Source: Cellulophaga omnivescoria
Lineage (GTDB): Bacteria; Bacteroidota; Bacteroidia; Flavobacteriales; Flavobacteriaceae
NCBI RefSeq assembly: GCF_001999725.1
Contig: NZ_MDDP01000050.1
Location: 1 to 64,000, forward strand
Length of the DNA: 64,000 bases
Direction: 5' to 3'
Below, piece after piece: positions 32,788 through 42,258 of the stretch. The stretch's first letter is position 1. Each line of letters begins with the position of its first letter. The position numbers and the translations under genes are program-made. The notes beneath the pieces are model-generated. The model was not told the origin of the DNA and did no database searches. It saw only the letters and a list, made by a program, of their open reading frames with translations.

Positions 32788-34506
32788 TTAGCTGCACACT
32801 TTGGTTAAGACAATAATTTCTTCTCCTTTTTCTAGTGTAAATGCTTCTTCACTACACTCAATTACTTTCCAATCTCCTCCATAATTTTCAAGAATCATAG
32901 TAAAGTCATTAAATGATAACGTTCCGCTTTGTAAAGACCAGTTACCTTCCTCTACAACTGTATTGTTGGCATCATAAACGTGAATATTATTACTTGAAAA
33001 ATCTATTAACAACTCTTCTGAAAAAGTACCATCTACATTTGTAATTTTAAATTTACACTCACCCAGTAGAGCTTCGTTTATTTCTGCATCGCTACAAGCT
33101 GCATTTTCATCACAATTTCTTTGCAATACGTTTTGATAAATTAGCTCATTCTCATTATAAATATCTACAAATATTTGATTTTGTGAGTATGACGATATTT
33201 TCCATTTTTCTGCTATTAACTCTTGGTTAATGTTGTAAAAAATAATTGCATTACTTTCTACAGCCCAAGTAGAAAAAGTATCTATAGTAAAAACAGTTCC
33301 GTTATCATCTACAAACTTAACATTTCCATTTTCTAAAAACATAATGTTATATAACCCAATAGATGAGCTACTTGGCACAGCAAAATTCCACTTACAACCA
33401 TCTAACAAATCTCTAATTTCTTCATTAGAATAGTCGTTAGATAACTCACAGTGTTTTTCTAGTATTATTTTATCAGTACCGTTGTTAGCAAATAGTTTTA
33501 TTCTATTATCATTTAACTCGTATACATACCAATCCAAGTTAAAATCTGCCATAGTTTCAAACTCCATTTTTAACTCTACTCTATTGCTAGTAGCATTTAC
33601 GCTAGTAGACCAAGTACCTTCTACATAATTACCTTGATTGTTTTTAGTAACAACACTTCCGTTTTCTTTAAAATCCATAACAAATTCTAAATACTGCTCT
33701 GTTTGCTCTTGGTTGTTTCTAAAAATTTCGTCTATCATCCAAGGGCAATCAATTAAAAATGCATCTAACCTTTCTTTTGTAAAGTCATCATCATTATAAT
33801 CATTGTCATCATCTTCATCACACATATCTTTTGCACTCTCTAACACAGCTGCTAATTCTGCATTGCTATTAACAACCACTTTAGTATTATCGTATTTTTC
33901 TAAGGTAATAGGGAAATCTAGACCAACAATGTCATTATCACCAAGACCTGCAAAAAATAATCTAAAATCTTTATCACTTTTAACCGTAGTAGTATTTGTT
34001 ATTTCTAAGTTAGTATTAAAACTAAATACATCTATTGGGTACACAAAATCTATACACTCAATATCATCATCTTCACCACCTTCTACACAGTCTTTAGCTT
34101 TCGCTAATAACTCTTCTTTACTATTAATAGTAATTTCTGTGTAGTTAGACAATGTAATTTTTACTGGAAAAATAATTTCTAAATCATAATCGTTAGAATC
34201 TATTTCATCTAAAATTTCTTCAATTAATTCTAAATCTTCAATAGAATCTATAGTAATATCTAACCCATTTACATTAACCTTGTAAGGGAATTGTATTGCA
34301 AAACAACTGGCACCATCAACTATATTATCATAAGAGCCATCTTTAGAAGATGTTCCCTTAATTAATGCTGCTGTGGCAGAAGTAGACTCAATAGCTTTGC
34401 CGTCACTATTGTTTGGCAACTCTTCAAACTCTTCTTGACAAGAGGTTAGACTAAATGTTCCCATAAGTAGGATTGCGAACATAAATTTTGCGAAAAACTT
34501 TTTCAT
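32788..34506 (-). CDS. Five-module cysteine-bounded lipoprotein of unknown function
   Basis: A 572-residue lipoprotein (LTSC, Cys23) with a short linker and five modules, each opening and closing with Cys. Two similar modules (C68-C140 and C151-C229) contain FPYKVNVNGLDITI / YPIDVFSFNTNLEI and end in KAKDC or AKDMC, followed by an acidic linker. Three lipocalin-like modules of about 115 residues follow (C254-C353, C371-C465, C484-C571), each with an LxxCxW/F opening, a G-N-W/T-W middle and an IxLxxxC close. It is likely surface-exposed. Its promoter shares an ECF-type signature with fecR, so it is probably a target of the divergently encoded sigma factor. Confidence 0.7.
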   Translation of the reverse strand: MKKFFAKFMFAILLMGTFSLTSCQEEFEELPNNSDGKAIESTSATAALIKGTSSKDGSYDNIVDGASCFAIQFPYKVNVNGLDITIDSIEDLELIEEILDEIDSNDYDLEIIFPVKITLSNYTEITINSKEELLAKAKDCVEGGEDDDIECIDFVYPIDVFSFNTNLEITNTTTVKSDKDFRLFFAGLGDNDIVGLDFPITLEKYDNTKVVVNSNAELAAVLESAKDMCDEDDDNDYNDDDFTKERLDAFLIDCPWMIDEIFRNNQEQTEQYLEFVMDFKENGSVVTKNNQGNYVEGTWSTSVNATSNRVELKMEFETMADFNLDWYVYELNDNRIKLFANNGTDKIILEKHCELSNDYSNEEIRDLLDGCKWNFAVPSSSSIGLYNIMFLENGNVKFVDDNGTVFTIDTFSTWAVESNAIIFYNINQELIAEKWKISSYSQNQIFVDIYNENELIYQNVLQRNCDENAACSDAEINEALLGECKFKITNVDGTFSEELLIDFSSNNIHVYDANNTVVEEGNWSLQSGTLSFNDFTMILENYGGDWKVIECSEEAFTLEKGEEIIVLTKVCS

Positions 34507-34538
34507 AATAATTTGGTTTATTTTTTGTTTTATAGCTC

Positions 34539-34567
34539 TATAACAATTCAGTTAAAAAAAACCCTAC
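34539..34567 (-). promoter_or_regulatory. Putative ECF-sigma promoter of the lipoprotein gene
   Basis: Read on the minus strand: GTAGGG, 14 bp beginning with eight T, then ATTGTTATA. Both blocks and the 14-bp spacing are identical to the fecR promoter at 35181-35209. The distance to the start codon is 32 bp. Confidence 0.6.
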
Positions 34568-34591
34568 CAATAAAATATCATTTTTTTAAAA

Positions 34592-34599
34592 TACCTTTG
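34592..34599 (+). promoter_or_regulatory. Housekeeping -7 element of the ECF sigma gene
   Basis: TACCTTTG fits TAnnTTTG and lies 22 bp before the TTG start of the sigma gene. The sigma gene thus appears to be read by the primary sigma factor, not by itself. Confidence 0.5.
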
Positions 34600-34621
34600 A
34601 AAAAAAATAAACAAAGTAGTT

Positions 34622-35134
34622 TTGAACATAGACAACCATAATAACGTTTGCGAAGAAAAGATATACAACCAAGTCTTTACAACCAACTCTAAAACGGTGT
34701 TTAATTACATATATTATAAGTTTGGTAACGAAGAAAAGGCTTACGATGCTGTACAAGAAGCATTTGTAAAATTATGGGAAAATTGTGCAAAGGTAGTACC
34801 TAGTAAGGCCAAAGCATATGTATACACTATTGCCAATAATTTATATTTAAATATGATTAAGGCAGACAAAGTACGCCTAAAATATGCGCATTTAAATACT
34901 GATGTAAGTAATGAAACACCAGAGTTTTTACTTGAAGAAAAACAATTTCAAGAAAAATTAGAAAGAGCACTTGCTAGTTTACCTGAAAACCAACGAACTA
35001 CTTTTTTATTAAATAGAATTGATAAAAAGAAATATGCAGAAATTGCAGAATTAGAAGGCGTAAGCGTAAAAGCAATTGAAAAAAGGATGCATTTGGCACT
35101 AAAATCTCTTAGAGAACATATAAATGGTATTTAA
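34622..35134 (+). CDS. ECF RNA polymerase sigma factor
   Basis: A 170-residue sigma-70-family protein of the FecI-like ECF group. Region 2 (about 18-85) contains YKFGNEEKAYDAVQEAFVKLWEN. Region 4 (about 108-165) contains LASLPENQRTTFLLNRIDKKKYAEIAELEGVSVKAIEKRM with the helix-turn-helix. It starts at TTG; the MNIDNHNNVCEE N-terminus agrees with relatives. It is followed by fecR and a TonB receptor, the classical cell-surface signalling set. Confidence 0.92.
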   Translation: MNIDNHNNVCEEKIYNQVFTTNSKTVFNYIYYKFGNEEKAYDAVQEAFVKLWENCAKVVPSKAKAYVYTIANNLYLNMIKADKVRLKYAHLNTDVSNETPEFLLEEKQFQEKLERALASLPENQRTTFLLNRIDKKKYAEIAELEGVSVKAIEKRMHLALKSLREHINGI

Positions 35135-35180
35135 AATACTGGTGCACAAAATTATAGATTTATAAAAAATAAAATATAAA

Positions 35181-35209
35181 GTAGGGTTTTTTACTTATTG
35201 ATTGTTATA
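35181..35209 (+). promoter_or_regulatory. Putative ECF-sigma promoter of fecR-TonB receptor
   Basis: GTAGGG, 14 bp beginning with six T, ATTGTTATA; the same architecture precedes the divergent lipoprotein gene. It ends 19 bp before the fecR ATG. An in-frame TTG at 35202 falls inside the second block and is therefore not the start. Confidence 0.6.
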
Positions 35210-35228
35210 CCTACGTAAAGCAAAAATT

Positions 35229-36137
35229 ATGCAAGAAAATTACCTAGCCAAATGGCTTAATAACGAGTTAACAGAGGAAGAAATTATTCAGTTTAAAAAA
35301 ACCGAAGAATATACCTCTTACCATAAAATAATTACAGCTTCTAACAACTTACAAGCTCCAGAATTTGACCAAGAAAAGGCTTTACAGGCAATTAACAACA
35401 AACGTAATACTATTAAAGAAACTAAGGTTGTTAAATTAAATCCATTAAAAAAATACATAAGTATAGCTGCAGCTGTACTATTAATATGCAGCTTAGGTTA
35501 TTTTTACACTACTACTCTAGACCAAACCATTAGTACAGATTATGCGCAAAACAATGAGTTTGTGTTACCAGACAATTCTGAAGTTATACTTAATGCCGAG
35601 TCTAAAATAGCATACAATAAAAACAGTTGGGACAAAAAAAGAGATGTATCTTTAGAGGGCGAAGCTTTTTTTAAAGTAGCAAAAGGAGAAAAATTTACGG
35701 TTACAACCAACCAAGGTATAATTAGCGTATTAGGCACACAATTTAATGTAGAAACAAGAACTAACTTTTTTGAAGTTACTTGTTATGAAGGTCTTGTTAA
35801 CGTAAATTACAATGGCAAAGATTATAAAGTACCTGGCGGTACATCTTTTATGGTAATTAATGGTAATGTGGCACCACTTAGCCACGTAAAAACATTAGTT
35901 CCTTCATGGACACTAAACGAAAGCACATTTAAGAGCATACCGTTAGAGTTTGTTTTTAATGAACTGCAAAGACAATTTAACTTAACGGTAACCACAAAAA
36001 ACGTAAATACAAAACAACTATACACTGGCTCTTTTAACAACAAGGATTTAGAACTTGCCTTAAAGAGTATTAGTATACCTTCTAAAATTAGTTATACATT
36101 AGAGGAGAATAAGGTGTTGTTTTATGCTCAGGAATAA
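35229..36137 (+). CDS. FecR-family anti-sigma factor
   Basis: A 302-residue membrane protein. The cytoplasmic N-terminal part (1-75, ENYLAKWLNNELTEEE) would hold the sigma factor. One membrane helix lies at about 76-95 (ISIAAAVLLICSLGYFYTT). The periplasmic FecR domain (about 105-205) includes NSEVILNAESKIAYN and FFKVAKGEKFTVTT, and a C-terminal STN-like part (DUF4974) ends with YTLEENKVLFYAQE. It receives the signal from the TonB receptor encoded next, whose start overlaps by 14 bp. Confidence 0.9.
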   Translation: MQENYLAKWLNNELTEEEIIQFKKTEEYTSYHKIITASNNLQAPEFDQEKALQAINNKRNTIKETKVVKLNPLKKYISIAAAVLLICSLGYFYTTTLDQTISTDYAQNNEFVLPDNSEVILNAESKIAYNKNSWDKKRDVSLEGEAFFKVAKGEKFTVTTNQGIISVLGTQFNVETRTNFFEVTCYEGLVNVNYNGKDYKVPGGTSFMVINGNVAPLSHVKTLVPSWTLNESTFKSIPLEFVFNELQRQFNLTVTTKNVNTKQLYTGSFNNKDLELALKSISIPSKISYTLEENKVLFYAQE

Positions 36138-38652
36138 GTTTTTTAGAGTTATTTTTTACTGCTTTTTTTTTGCCATTAGTTATGTAACTAGTGCGCAAGA
36201 AACAAGTAATACTATACCTTTACTTAAATACATACAACAATTAGAGCAGACATTTAATATTAGGTTTTCTTATGTAGATAAAGATGTAGAGCCCTTTAAT
36301 ATTAAACCTAGCACAAGCACCAATTTAAATAATATACTAAGTTATATAACTACAAAAACAGATTTAAAACTTACCCAATTAAATAAGCGTTACTTTGCAT
36401 TATCTAAAGAAAATACTATTAGTATACACGCTAAGTTTTTAGATAATTTTGAACAAAACACTATTAACGGTGCAAGTGTAGAAGTATTGCAACATAATAT
36501 AGCAACCGTTACAGACTCTACAGGTTACTTTACACTAAATAAGGTACCTAAAAATGCTGTAATAAGAATACGTTTTATTGGCTACAAAACTCTACATTTT
36601 AATGCCACAGAACTAAACAAAAACAAACCTGTTAACACCTATTTACTTAGTCAGCATTATGTAGAATTAAATGAGGTAATTGTTTCTAAGTTTTTAACAA
36701 CCGGTTTACGCAAATCTAAAAATGGTAGTATTGTTTTAAAAACTACAGATTTTGGTATTTTACCAGGACTTATAGAGCCAGATGTTTTACAAACTGTACA
36801 GGCATTACCGGGCATAAAAAGTAGTAATGAAACTGTGTCTGATATAAATGTACGCGGAGGAACAAATGACCAAAACCTAGTGCTTTGGGAAGACATTAAA
36901 ATGTACCAATCTGGCCACTTTTTTGGATTAATATCTGCTTTTAACCCCTACCTAACAAACAGTGTATCTATTACTAAAAACGGTACTAGTCCGCAATATG
37001 GAGACGGTATTAGTAGTGTTATAGATATGAGAACCAATAACAATGTTAAAGACTCTTTTTATGGAGGAGGCTTTAATATGATAACTGCAGATATTTATGC
37101 ACAGGTACCAATAACAAATAAAGGAGCTTTTCAATTCTCTGCAAGAAGATCTGTTACAGATTTTTTAAATTCTCCTACCTACAATAGATATTTTGATAAA
37201 ACTTTTCAGGATAGCGATATAGAAAACGATACAGAAGACAGTGAAGTTACTAGAAAGGAAGATTTTTATTTTTATGATATTACCGCTAAAGCAATGTATA
37301 ACATAAATAAAAACCACAAAGTACGCTTTAGTTTTATACAAATGAACAATGCCTTAAAATATGCAGAAACAAATGCTAATGAAGAAAATAGTAACAGTAG
37401 TTTAGACCAACAAAATACCTCTTTTGGAGGCAGCTTACAAAGTACCTGGAATAGTAAACTAACTACAAAAATTAATGCATACCGCACATATTACAATTTA
37501 AATACCTTAGCAGTAACTAATAGGCAAGAATTACAACAGAACAATAAAGTATTAGAAAATGGCTTAAAATTAAATGTAAACTATAAAATAAATAGTACTA
37601 TGGGTATTTTAAGTGGTTACCAACTTATAGAAACTGGTATTTTAAACCTAACTAACGTAACACAACCGCCCTATAGAAAAAATATAAAAGGAGTTATTAG
37701 AACAAATGCTATTTTTAGTGAATTAAATTACAACACCACAAAATTAAAAGCCCAAGTAGGTGCTCGTTTAAATTATATTGAAAATTTAAATACCTTTAAA
37801 AGATGGATATTAGAACCTCGTTTAAATATAAATTACAGCATAGCTACCTATTTTAATGCTTCAATATTAGGAGAATACAAAAGTCAATCTACCAACCAAA
37901 TTATAGATTTAGAACAAAACTTTTTGGGAATAGAAAAAAGAAGATGGATTTTAGCAGATGAAGATGAACTACCAATAACCACAAGCAAACAATTATCTGC
38001 TGGACTAAATTACGATAAAAACAGTATTTATATTGGTATAGAAGCTTTTTACAAAAATGTAGAAGGCATAAGCACCCTTACACAAGGATTTCAAAATCAA
38101 GACCAGTTTAACGGAGAAATAGGAAAGTACAATATTAAAGGTGTAGAATTTTTAATTAATAAAAAGGCAAATAACTACAGTACTTGGTTAAGCTATACAT
38201 ATAACTTAAACAATTACACATTTAAAGACATTACACCAAACACTTTTCCTAATAATTTAGATATTAGGCATACCATAACATTTGCAACAACTTATAATTA
38301 TAAGAATTTTAAAATAGGTGCTGGTATAAATTATAACTCAGGTAAACCTTATACAGAACCAGAAGAAGGCAATAATGCTTTAGATGTATTAAGTTTTCCT
38401 TCTAAAATAAACTACAAAGACCCAAACAGTAGTAGATTACCTAGTTACGTTAGAGCAGACTTATCTGCTTTGTACAATTTTAAAATAAATAAAAAGTACA
38501 AAGCAACAATAGGTGCATCTGTATTAAATGTTTTAAACAAAAAAAATATTTTAAATAGATATTACAGAGTTACTAATGATAATGAAATAGAAACGGTAGA
38601 AAGCGTATCACTAGGCATAACACCAAACGCTAGTTTTAGAATTAGTTTTTAA
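36124..38652 (+). CDS. TonB-dependent receptor with STN and carboxypeptidase-like domains
   Basis: An 842-residue outer-membrane receptor: signal peptide (to about 25), an STN/secretin-like signalling domain (about 28-100, LEQTFNIRFSYVDKDVEPF), a carboxypeptidase-regulatory-like beta domain (about 108-185), a plug (about 215-320, VNVRGGTNDQNLVLWEDI) and a 22-stranded-type barrel to the terminal Phe (SFRISF). The STN domain marks it as a signal-transducing receptor acting through FecR. No SusD partner follows, so the ligand may be a siderophore, peptide or other small molecule rather than a glycan (inference). Confidence 0.9.
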   Translation: MLRNKFFRVIFYCFFFAISYVTSAQETSNTIPLLKYIQQLEQTFNIRFSYVDKDVEPFNIKPSTSTNLNNILSYITTKTDLKLTQLNKRYFALSKENTISIHAKFLDNFEQNTINGASVEVLQHNIATVTDSTGYFTLNKVPKNAVIRIRFIGYKTLHFNATELNKNKPVNTYLLSQHYVELNEVIVSKFLTTGLRKSKNGSIVLKTTDFGILPGLIEPDVLQTVQALPGIKSSNETVSDINVRGGTNDQNLVLWEDIKMYQSGHFFGLISAFNPYLTNSVSITKNGTSPQYGDGISSVIDMRTNNNVKDSFYGGGFNMITADIYAQVPITNKGAFQFSARRSVTDFLNSPTYNRYFDKTFQDSDIENDTEDSEVTRKEDFYFYDITAKAMYNINKNHKVRFSFIQMNNALKYAETNANEENSNSSLDQQNTSFGGSLQSTWNSKLTTKINAYRTYYNLNTLAVTNRQELQQNNKVLENGLKLNVNYKINSTMGILSGYQLIETGILNLTNVTQPPYRKNIKGVIRTNAIFSELNYNTTKLKAQVGARLNYIENLNTFKRWILEPRLNINYSIATYFNASILGEYKSQSTNQIIDLEQNFLGIEKRRWILADEDELPITTSKQLSAGLNYDKNSIYIGIEAFYKNVEGISTLTQGFQNQDQFNGEIGKYNIKGVEFLINKKANNYSTWLSYTYNLNNYTFKDITPNTFPNNLDIRHTITFATTYNYKNFKIGAGINYNSGKPYTEPEEGNNALDVLSFPSKINYKDPNSSRLPSYVRADLSALYNFKINKKYKATIGASVLNVLNKKNILNRYYRVTNDNEIETVESVSLGITPNASFRISF

Positions 38653-39461
38653 AGCTTGCTATGAAAACTAAACTCTTCAAAATTTAACATACGCGTAATT
38701 ATTTTATACAACTCCGGAAAAGTGTCTACAAAATCTGATGGAGTTTCTACGTAATTTTCTAAAGCAACAGCAAAAAACTCATGAATATTGGTTGTAGCAT
38801 AAGGTCTAAAATACTGCGTGTTTTCTACGCGCTCTAAAAACGTCTTATTGTGCAATAGTTTTTCCATTTTTGTCAATCCGTTTCTAAATTTAACCGCAGT
38901 ATATTTTAAATCTTTTTTAAAATGAAAAGCTAAAGCGTGTGCAAACTCATGTACACCTAAATTTAAATTATCTGTAGCATCTTCAAAACCACTAAGCACA
39001 TGTTCGGCAGAAAAAACCAATGTTTTTAATTGCGGATTATATTCTCCTAAATGGTTTTGCTTAGTTATTGTAGAGAAATAAGCAGAAGGGTAAATAAGTA
39101 TTTTTTTTATTGTAGATATTCTGTAATCTTTAAAACCCAACATTAAAAAAGCCGCCGTTGCAGACAACAGCAGCTTTATTTCTTCGTCTTTAGCACTTTT
39201 TTCAGAAAAAATAAAGGTTTTATTAGCTCTAAATCTAGACACTCTATTTTTAAACTTCTGTTTGTGTTTTGGAGATAGTAAGGAGTATGCCGGTAAATTT
39301 TTAACTATTAAATACTCATCTGCTGCAGATAATTTTATATTATTTTTAGAAGGTGTAAAAAAATACAAATCTGCTATATAGTAAAGGATATAAATAAAAT
39401 AGCCTAAAATTGCTAACAAAGCAGTAATACCAAAAATACTAACTCCTAAATCATCACCCAT
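38649..39461 (-). CDS. MtfA-like zinc-dependent peptidase
   Basis: A 270-residue protein with one N-terminal membrane helix (about 7-32) and an MtfA/peptidase M90-type domain. HEFAHALAFHFK gives the HExxH zinc site (about 174-178), and TTNIHEFFAVALENYVETP supplies the third ligand Glu. VFSAEHVLSGFED is a conserved strand. E. coli MtfA acts on the glucose-PTS regulator Mlc; that partner is not expected here. It is convergent with the receptor gene (4-bp overlap). Confidence 0.85.
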   Translation of the reverse strand: MGDDLGVSIFGITALLAILGYFIYILYYIADLYFFTPSKNNIKLSAADEYLIVKNLPAYSLLSPKHKQKFKNRVSRFRANKTFIFSEKSAKDEEIKLLLSATAAFLMLGFKDYRISTIKKILIYPSAYFSTITKQNHLGEYNPQLKTLVFSAEHVLSGFEDATDNLNLGVHEFAHALAFHFKKDLKYTAVKFRNGLTKMEKLLHNKTFLERVENTQYFRPYATTNIHEFFAVALENYVETPSDFVDTFPELYKIITRMLNFEEFSFHSKL

Positions 39462-39476
39462 AAATTGTTTATAAAA

Positions 39477-41249
39477 TTACATACGGTTTGGCACTTCTAT
39501 ACCTAATAAAGCAAAAGCAGACTTTATTATATCTCCTACTTTTTTAGATAACTGCACTCTAAATATTTTCTTTTGTAAATCTTCTTCTGGCAAAATTGGC
39601 ACGTTTTGGTAAAATGAGTTAAACTCTTTAACCAAATCATACGTATAGTTTGCTACCAAGGCAGGACTATAGTTTTGAGCTGCATTTTGCACAACAGAAG
39701 GAAAAACTTGTATTTGTTTTACTAGTTCTTTTTCTTTTTCATGTAAGTTGTTAGTAGCTACAGTGGCCGTATAATCAAAATCAGACTTTCTTAAGATAGA
39801 CTGTATTCTTGCATAAGTATACTGTATAAAAGGCCCAGTGTTACCTTGGAACTCTACAGATTCTTCAGGGTTAAATAAAATACGTTTTTTAGGGTCTACT
39901 TTTAATATGTAATATTTTAAAGCTCCTAAACCAATTATTCTGTAAAGTTCTTCTTTTTCTTCATTAGTGTAACCATCTAACTTTCCTAATTCTTCAGAAA
40001 TACTAGCTGCAGTAGCCGTCATATCTTTCATTAAATCATCAGCATCTACCACAGTACCCTCTCTACTCTTCATTTTTCCGCTAGGCAAATCTACCATACC
40101 ATAACTTAAATGATACAATTGTTCTGCCCAAGAAAAGCCTAATTTTTTAAGTATTAAAAACAATACATTAAAATGGTAATCTTGTTCGTTACCAACAGTG
40201 TAAACCATACCATTTACATCTGGGTAATCTTTAGTACGCTGTATAGCTGTACCAATATCTTGCGTCATATAAACTGCAGTACCATCTGCACGTAGTACAA
40301 TTTTTTCATCTAAACCTTCATCAGACAAATCTATCCAAACGCTACCATCTTCTTTTTTGTAAAAAACTCCTTTTTCTAAGCCTTCATCTACAATATCTTT
40401 TCCTAAAAGATATGTATCACTCTCATAATAATAAGTATCAAAATCTACACCTAAGTTTTTATAAGTAACTTCAAAACCATTATAAACCCATTGGTTCATT
40501 GTTTTCCACAAGGCAACAACTTCTTCATCGCCAGCCTCCCATTTACGTAGCATTTCTTGTGCTTCTAATAAAATAGGCGCTTGTTTTTCTGCATCTTTAG
40601 CATTTGTACCTTTAGCTACTAATTCTGCTATTTGTGCTTTGTATTCTTTATCAAACTTAACGTAGTAATTACCAACTAATTTATCGCCTTTTAACCCTGT
40701 ACTCTCCGGAGTTTCTCCGTTCCCAAAAAGTTTCCAAGCCAACATACTTTTGCAAATATGTATACCACGATCGTTAATAATTTGAGTTTTATATACTTTT
40801 TTACCAGATGCTTTTAAAATTTCTGCAACAGAGTAACCTAATAAATTGTTTCTAATGTGCCCTAAATGCAAGGGCTTGTTAGTGTTTGGAGAAGAGTATT
40901 CTACCATAACTGCATCTGCAGTCTCTGCTACAAAACCATAGTTTGTTGTATCTTTAATATTATTAAAAAAGTTTACATAAAAAGCGTTGCTAATTACAAT
41001 ATTTAAAAACCCTTTTACTACATTAAAATTTTCTACCTCTGCTACGTTGTCTTTTAAATACAAACCTATTTGTTCTCCAATTTGCGCAGGATTACCTTTA
41101 ACAAAGCGTAAAATAGGAAAAACTACTACAGTTATGTCGCCCTCAAAATCTTTTCTTGTTGGCTGAAACTCTACTGTTGGCAGTTCTATTTCATAAATAG
41201 CTAAAACCGCTTCTTTTACCTTTTGCGTTAACACTTCTTGGATATTCAT
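39477..41249 (-). CDS. argS: Arginyl-tRNA synthetase
   Basis: A 590-residue class I synthetase charging tRNA-Arg. The N-terminal Add1 domain (1-110) is followed by the HIGH-type motif PLHLGHIRNNLLG (about 133), the KMSKS-type loop SGKMKSREGTVVDADDL (about 393) and an anticodon-binding DALR domain from about 470 to the end. The KMSKS loop is altered to KMKSREG, which is tolerated in this enzyme. It lies beside two guanidino-group enzymes. Confidence 0.97.
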   Translation of the reverse strand: MNIQEVLTQKVKEAVLAIYEIELPTVEFQPTRKDFEGDITVVVFPILRFVKGNPAQIGEQIGLYLKDNVAEVENFNVVKGFLNIVISNAFYVNFFNNIKDTTNYGFVAETADAVMVEYSSPNTNKPLHLGHIRNNLLGYSVAEILKASGKKVYKTQIINDRGIHICKSMLAWKLFGNGETPESTGLKGDKLVGNYYVKFDKEYKAQIAELVAKGTNAKDAEKQAPILLEAQEMLRKWEAGDEEVVALWKTMNQWVYNGFEVTYKNLGVDFDTYYYESDTYLLGKDIVDEGLEKGVFYKKEDGSVWIDLSDEGLDEKIVLRADGTAVYMTQDIGTAIQRTKDYPDVNGMVYTVGNEQDYHFNVLFLILKKLGFSWAEQLYHLSYGMVDLPSGKMKSREGTVVDADDLMKDMTATAASISEELGKLDGYTNEEKEELYRIIGLGALKYYILKVDPKKRILFNPEESVEFQGNTGPFIQYTYARIQSILRKSDFDYTATVATNNLHEKEKELVKQIQVFPSVVQNAAQNYSPALVANYTYDLVKEFNSFYQNVPILPEEDLQKKIFRVQLSKKVGDIIKSAFALLGIEVPNRM

Positions 41250-41308
41250 TATAAATTGTATTTAAGCCTGTAAAATTACGGCTTTTATCTTTTTTTTAAA
41301 GATAGATT

Positions 41309-42241
41309 TTAGTTTGTTTTTGGTAAAAATACTTCTGCCATCATACATCTTGCACTACCACCTCCGCAAGTCTCTATAGTTTCTAAAGAGCTATGTATAA
41401 TTTCTGACGTTTTTTCTATAGCTGAAATTTGAGTTTTAGTTAAACTATTATAGGCAGCAGAGCTCATAACCAAGTAACGTTTATTGTCTTTACCTAAAAC
41501 TTGAAGCATATTACCTGCAAAAGAATGCATTTGTTTTTCTGTAATAGCAATTACCTCTTTACCATCTTCTTTTAAATGTTTAACTACATTTTTACGTTCT
41601 TTTTTATCGTCTATAGTATCCAAACAAATTACAGAAAAATCTTCTGCTAAGCACATCATTACATTTGTATGGTAAATAGGCAAACGTTTACCATCTACTG
41701 TTTGGTTGGCCGTAAAAACTACTGGTGTATATTCAAAATCTTCACAAAATTCAATAAATAAATCTTCATCTGCTCTAACAGACAAAGCACAATACGCCTT
41801 TTTATTTACCCTGTCTAATAAAATACTACCTGTGCCCTCTAAATATAATTCTTCATCCTCTGCACTTGTATAGTCTATGGTGTGGTCTATACTAAAACCT
41901 TTTTCTTCTAAGATATCTAAAATATCTTCTCTACGTTCATTTCTTCTGTTTTTTGCATACATTGGGTATAAACCAACAGTACCATTATTATGAAAAGAAA
42001 TCCAATTATTAGGAAAAATTGAATCTGGAGTATCTGGTTCTTTTGTATCATCTACAACAATTACATTTACTCCTTTAAAATGTAATTGAGTTACAAAAGC
42101 ATCAAACTCATCTTGTGCTTTTTTATTTATTTCTGCATTTTTAATATCAAGATCTTCCTGAAAGTAATTGTTAACAGCTGTTTGTTCGTTTTTACGAAAA
42201 CCAACCGGCCTTATCATTAAAATTGTATTTGTAATTTGCAT
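41309..42241 (-). CDS. ctlX: Citrulline-utilisation hydrolase CtlX-type guanidino-modifying enzyme
   Basis: A 310-residue pentein-fold (amidinotransferase/ADI superfamily) enzyme. Segments: MIRPVGFRKNEQTAVNNYFQ at the N-terminus, FPNNWISFHNNGTVGLYPM, LEGTGSILLDR (acidic catalytic residue region), YHTNVMMCLAEDF (His) and the C-terminal ETCGGGSARCMMAEVFLP with the catalytic Cys. It fits the CtlX family, thought to act on citrulline or a related ureido/guanidino compound. Next to a DDAH-like gene and argS, it points to arginine/citrulline metabolism. Confidence 0.82.
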   Translation of the reverse strand: MQITNTILMIRPVGFRKNEQTAVNNYFQEDLDIKNAEINKKAQDEFDAFVTQLHFKGVNVIVVDDTKEPDTPDSIFPNNWISFHNNGTVGLYPMYAKNRRNERREDILDILEEKGFSIDHTIDYTSAEDEELYLEGTGSILLDRVNKKAYCALSVRADEDLFIEFCEDFEYTPVVFTANQTVDGKRLPIYHTNVMMCLAEDFSVICLDTIDDKKERKNVVKHLKEDGKEVIAITEKQMHSFAGNMLQVLGKDNKRYLVMSSAAYNSLTKTQISAIEKTSEIIHSSLETIETCGGGSARCMMAEVFLPKTN

Positions 42242-42258
42242 AGTGTAGTTGTAAAATA

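Noticed and set aside
35202-35228. Upstream TTG start of fecR
   Set aside because: It lies within the conserved ATTGTTATA promoter block, and the added residues are not like the family N-terminus.
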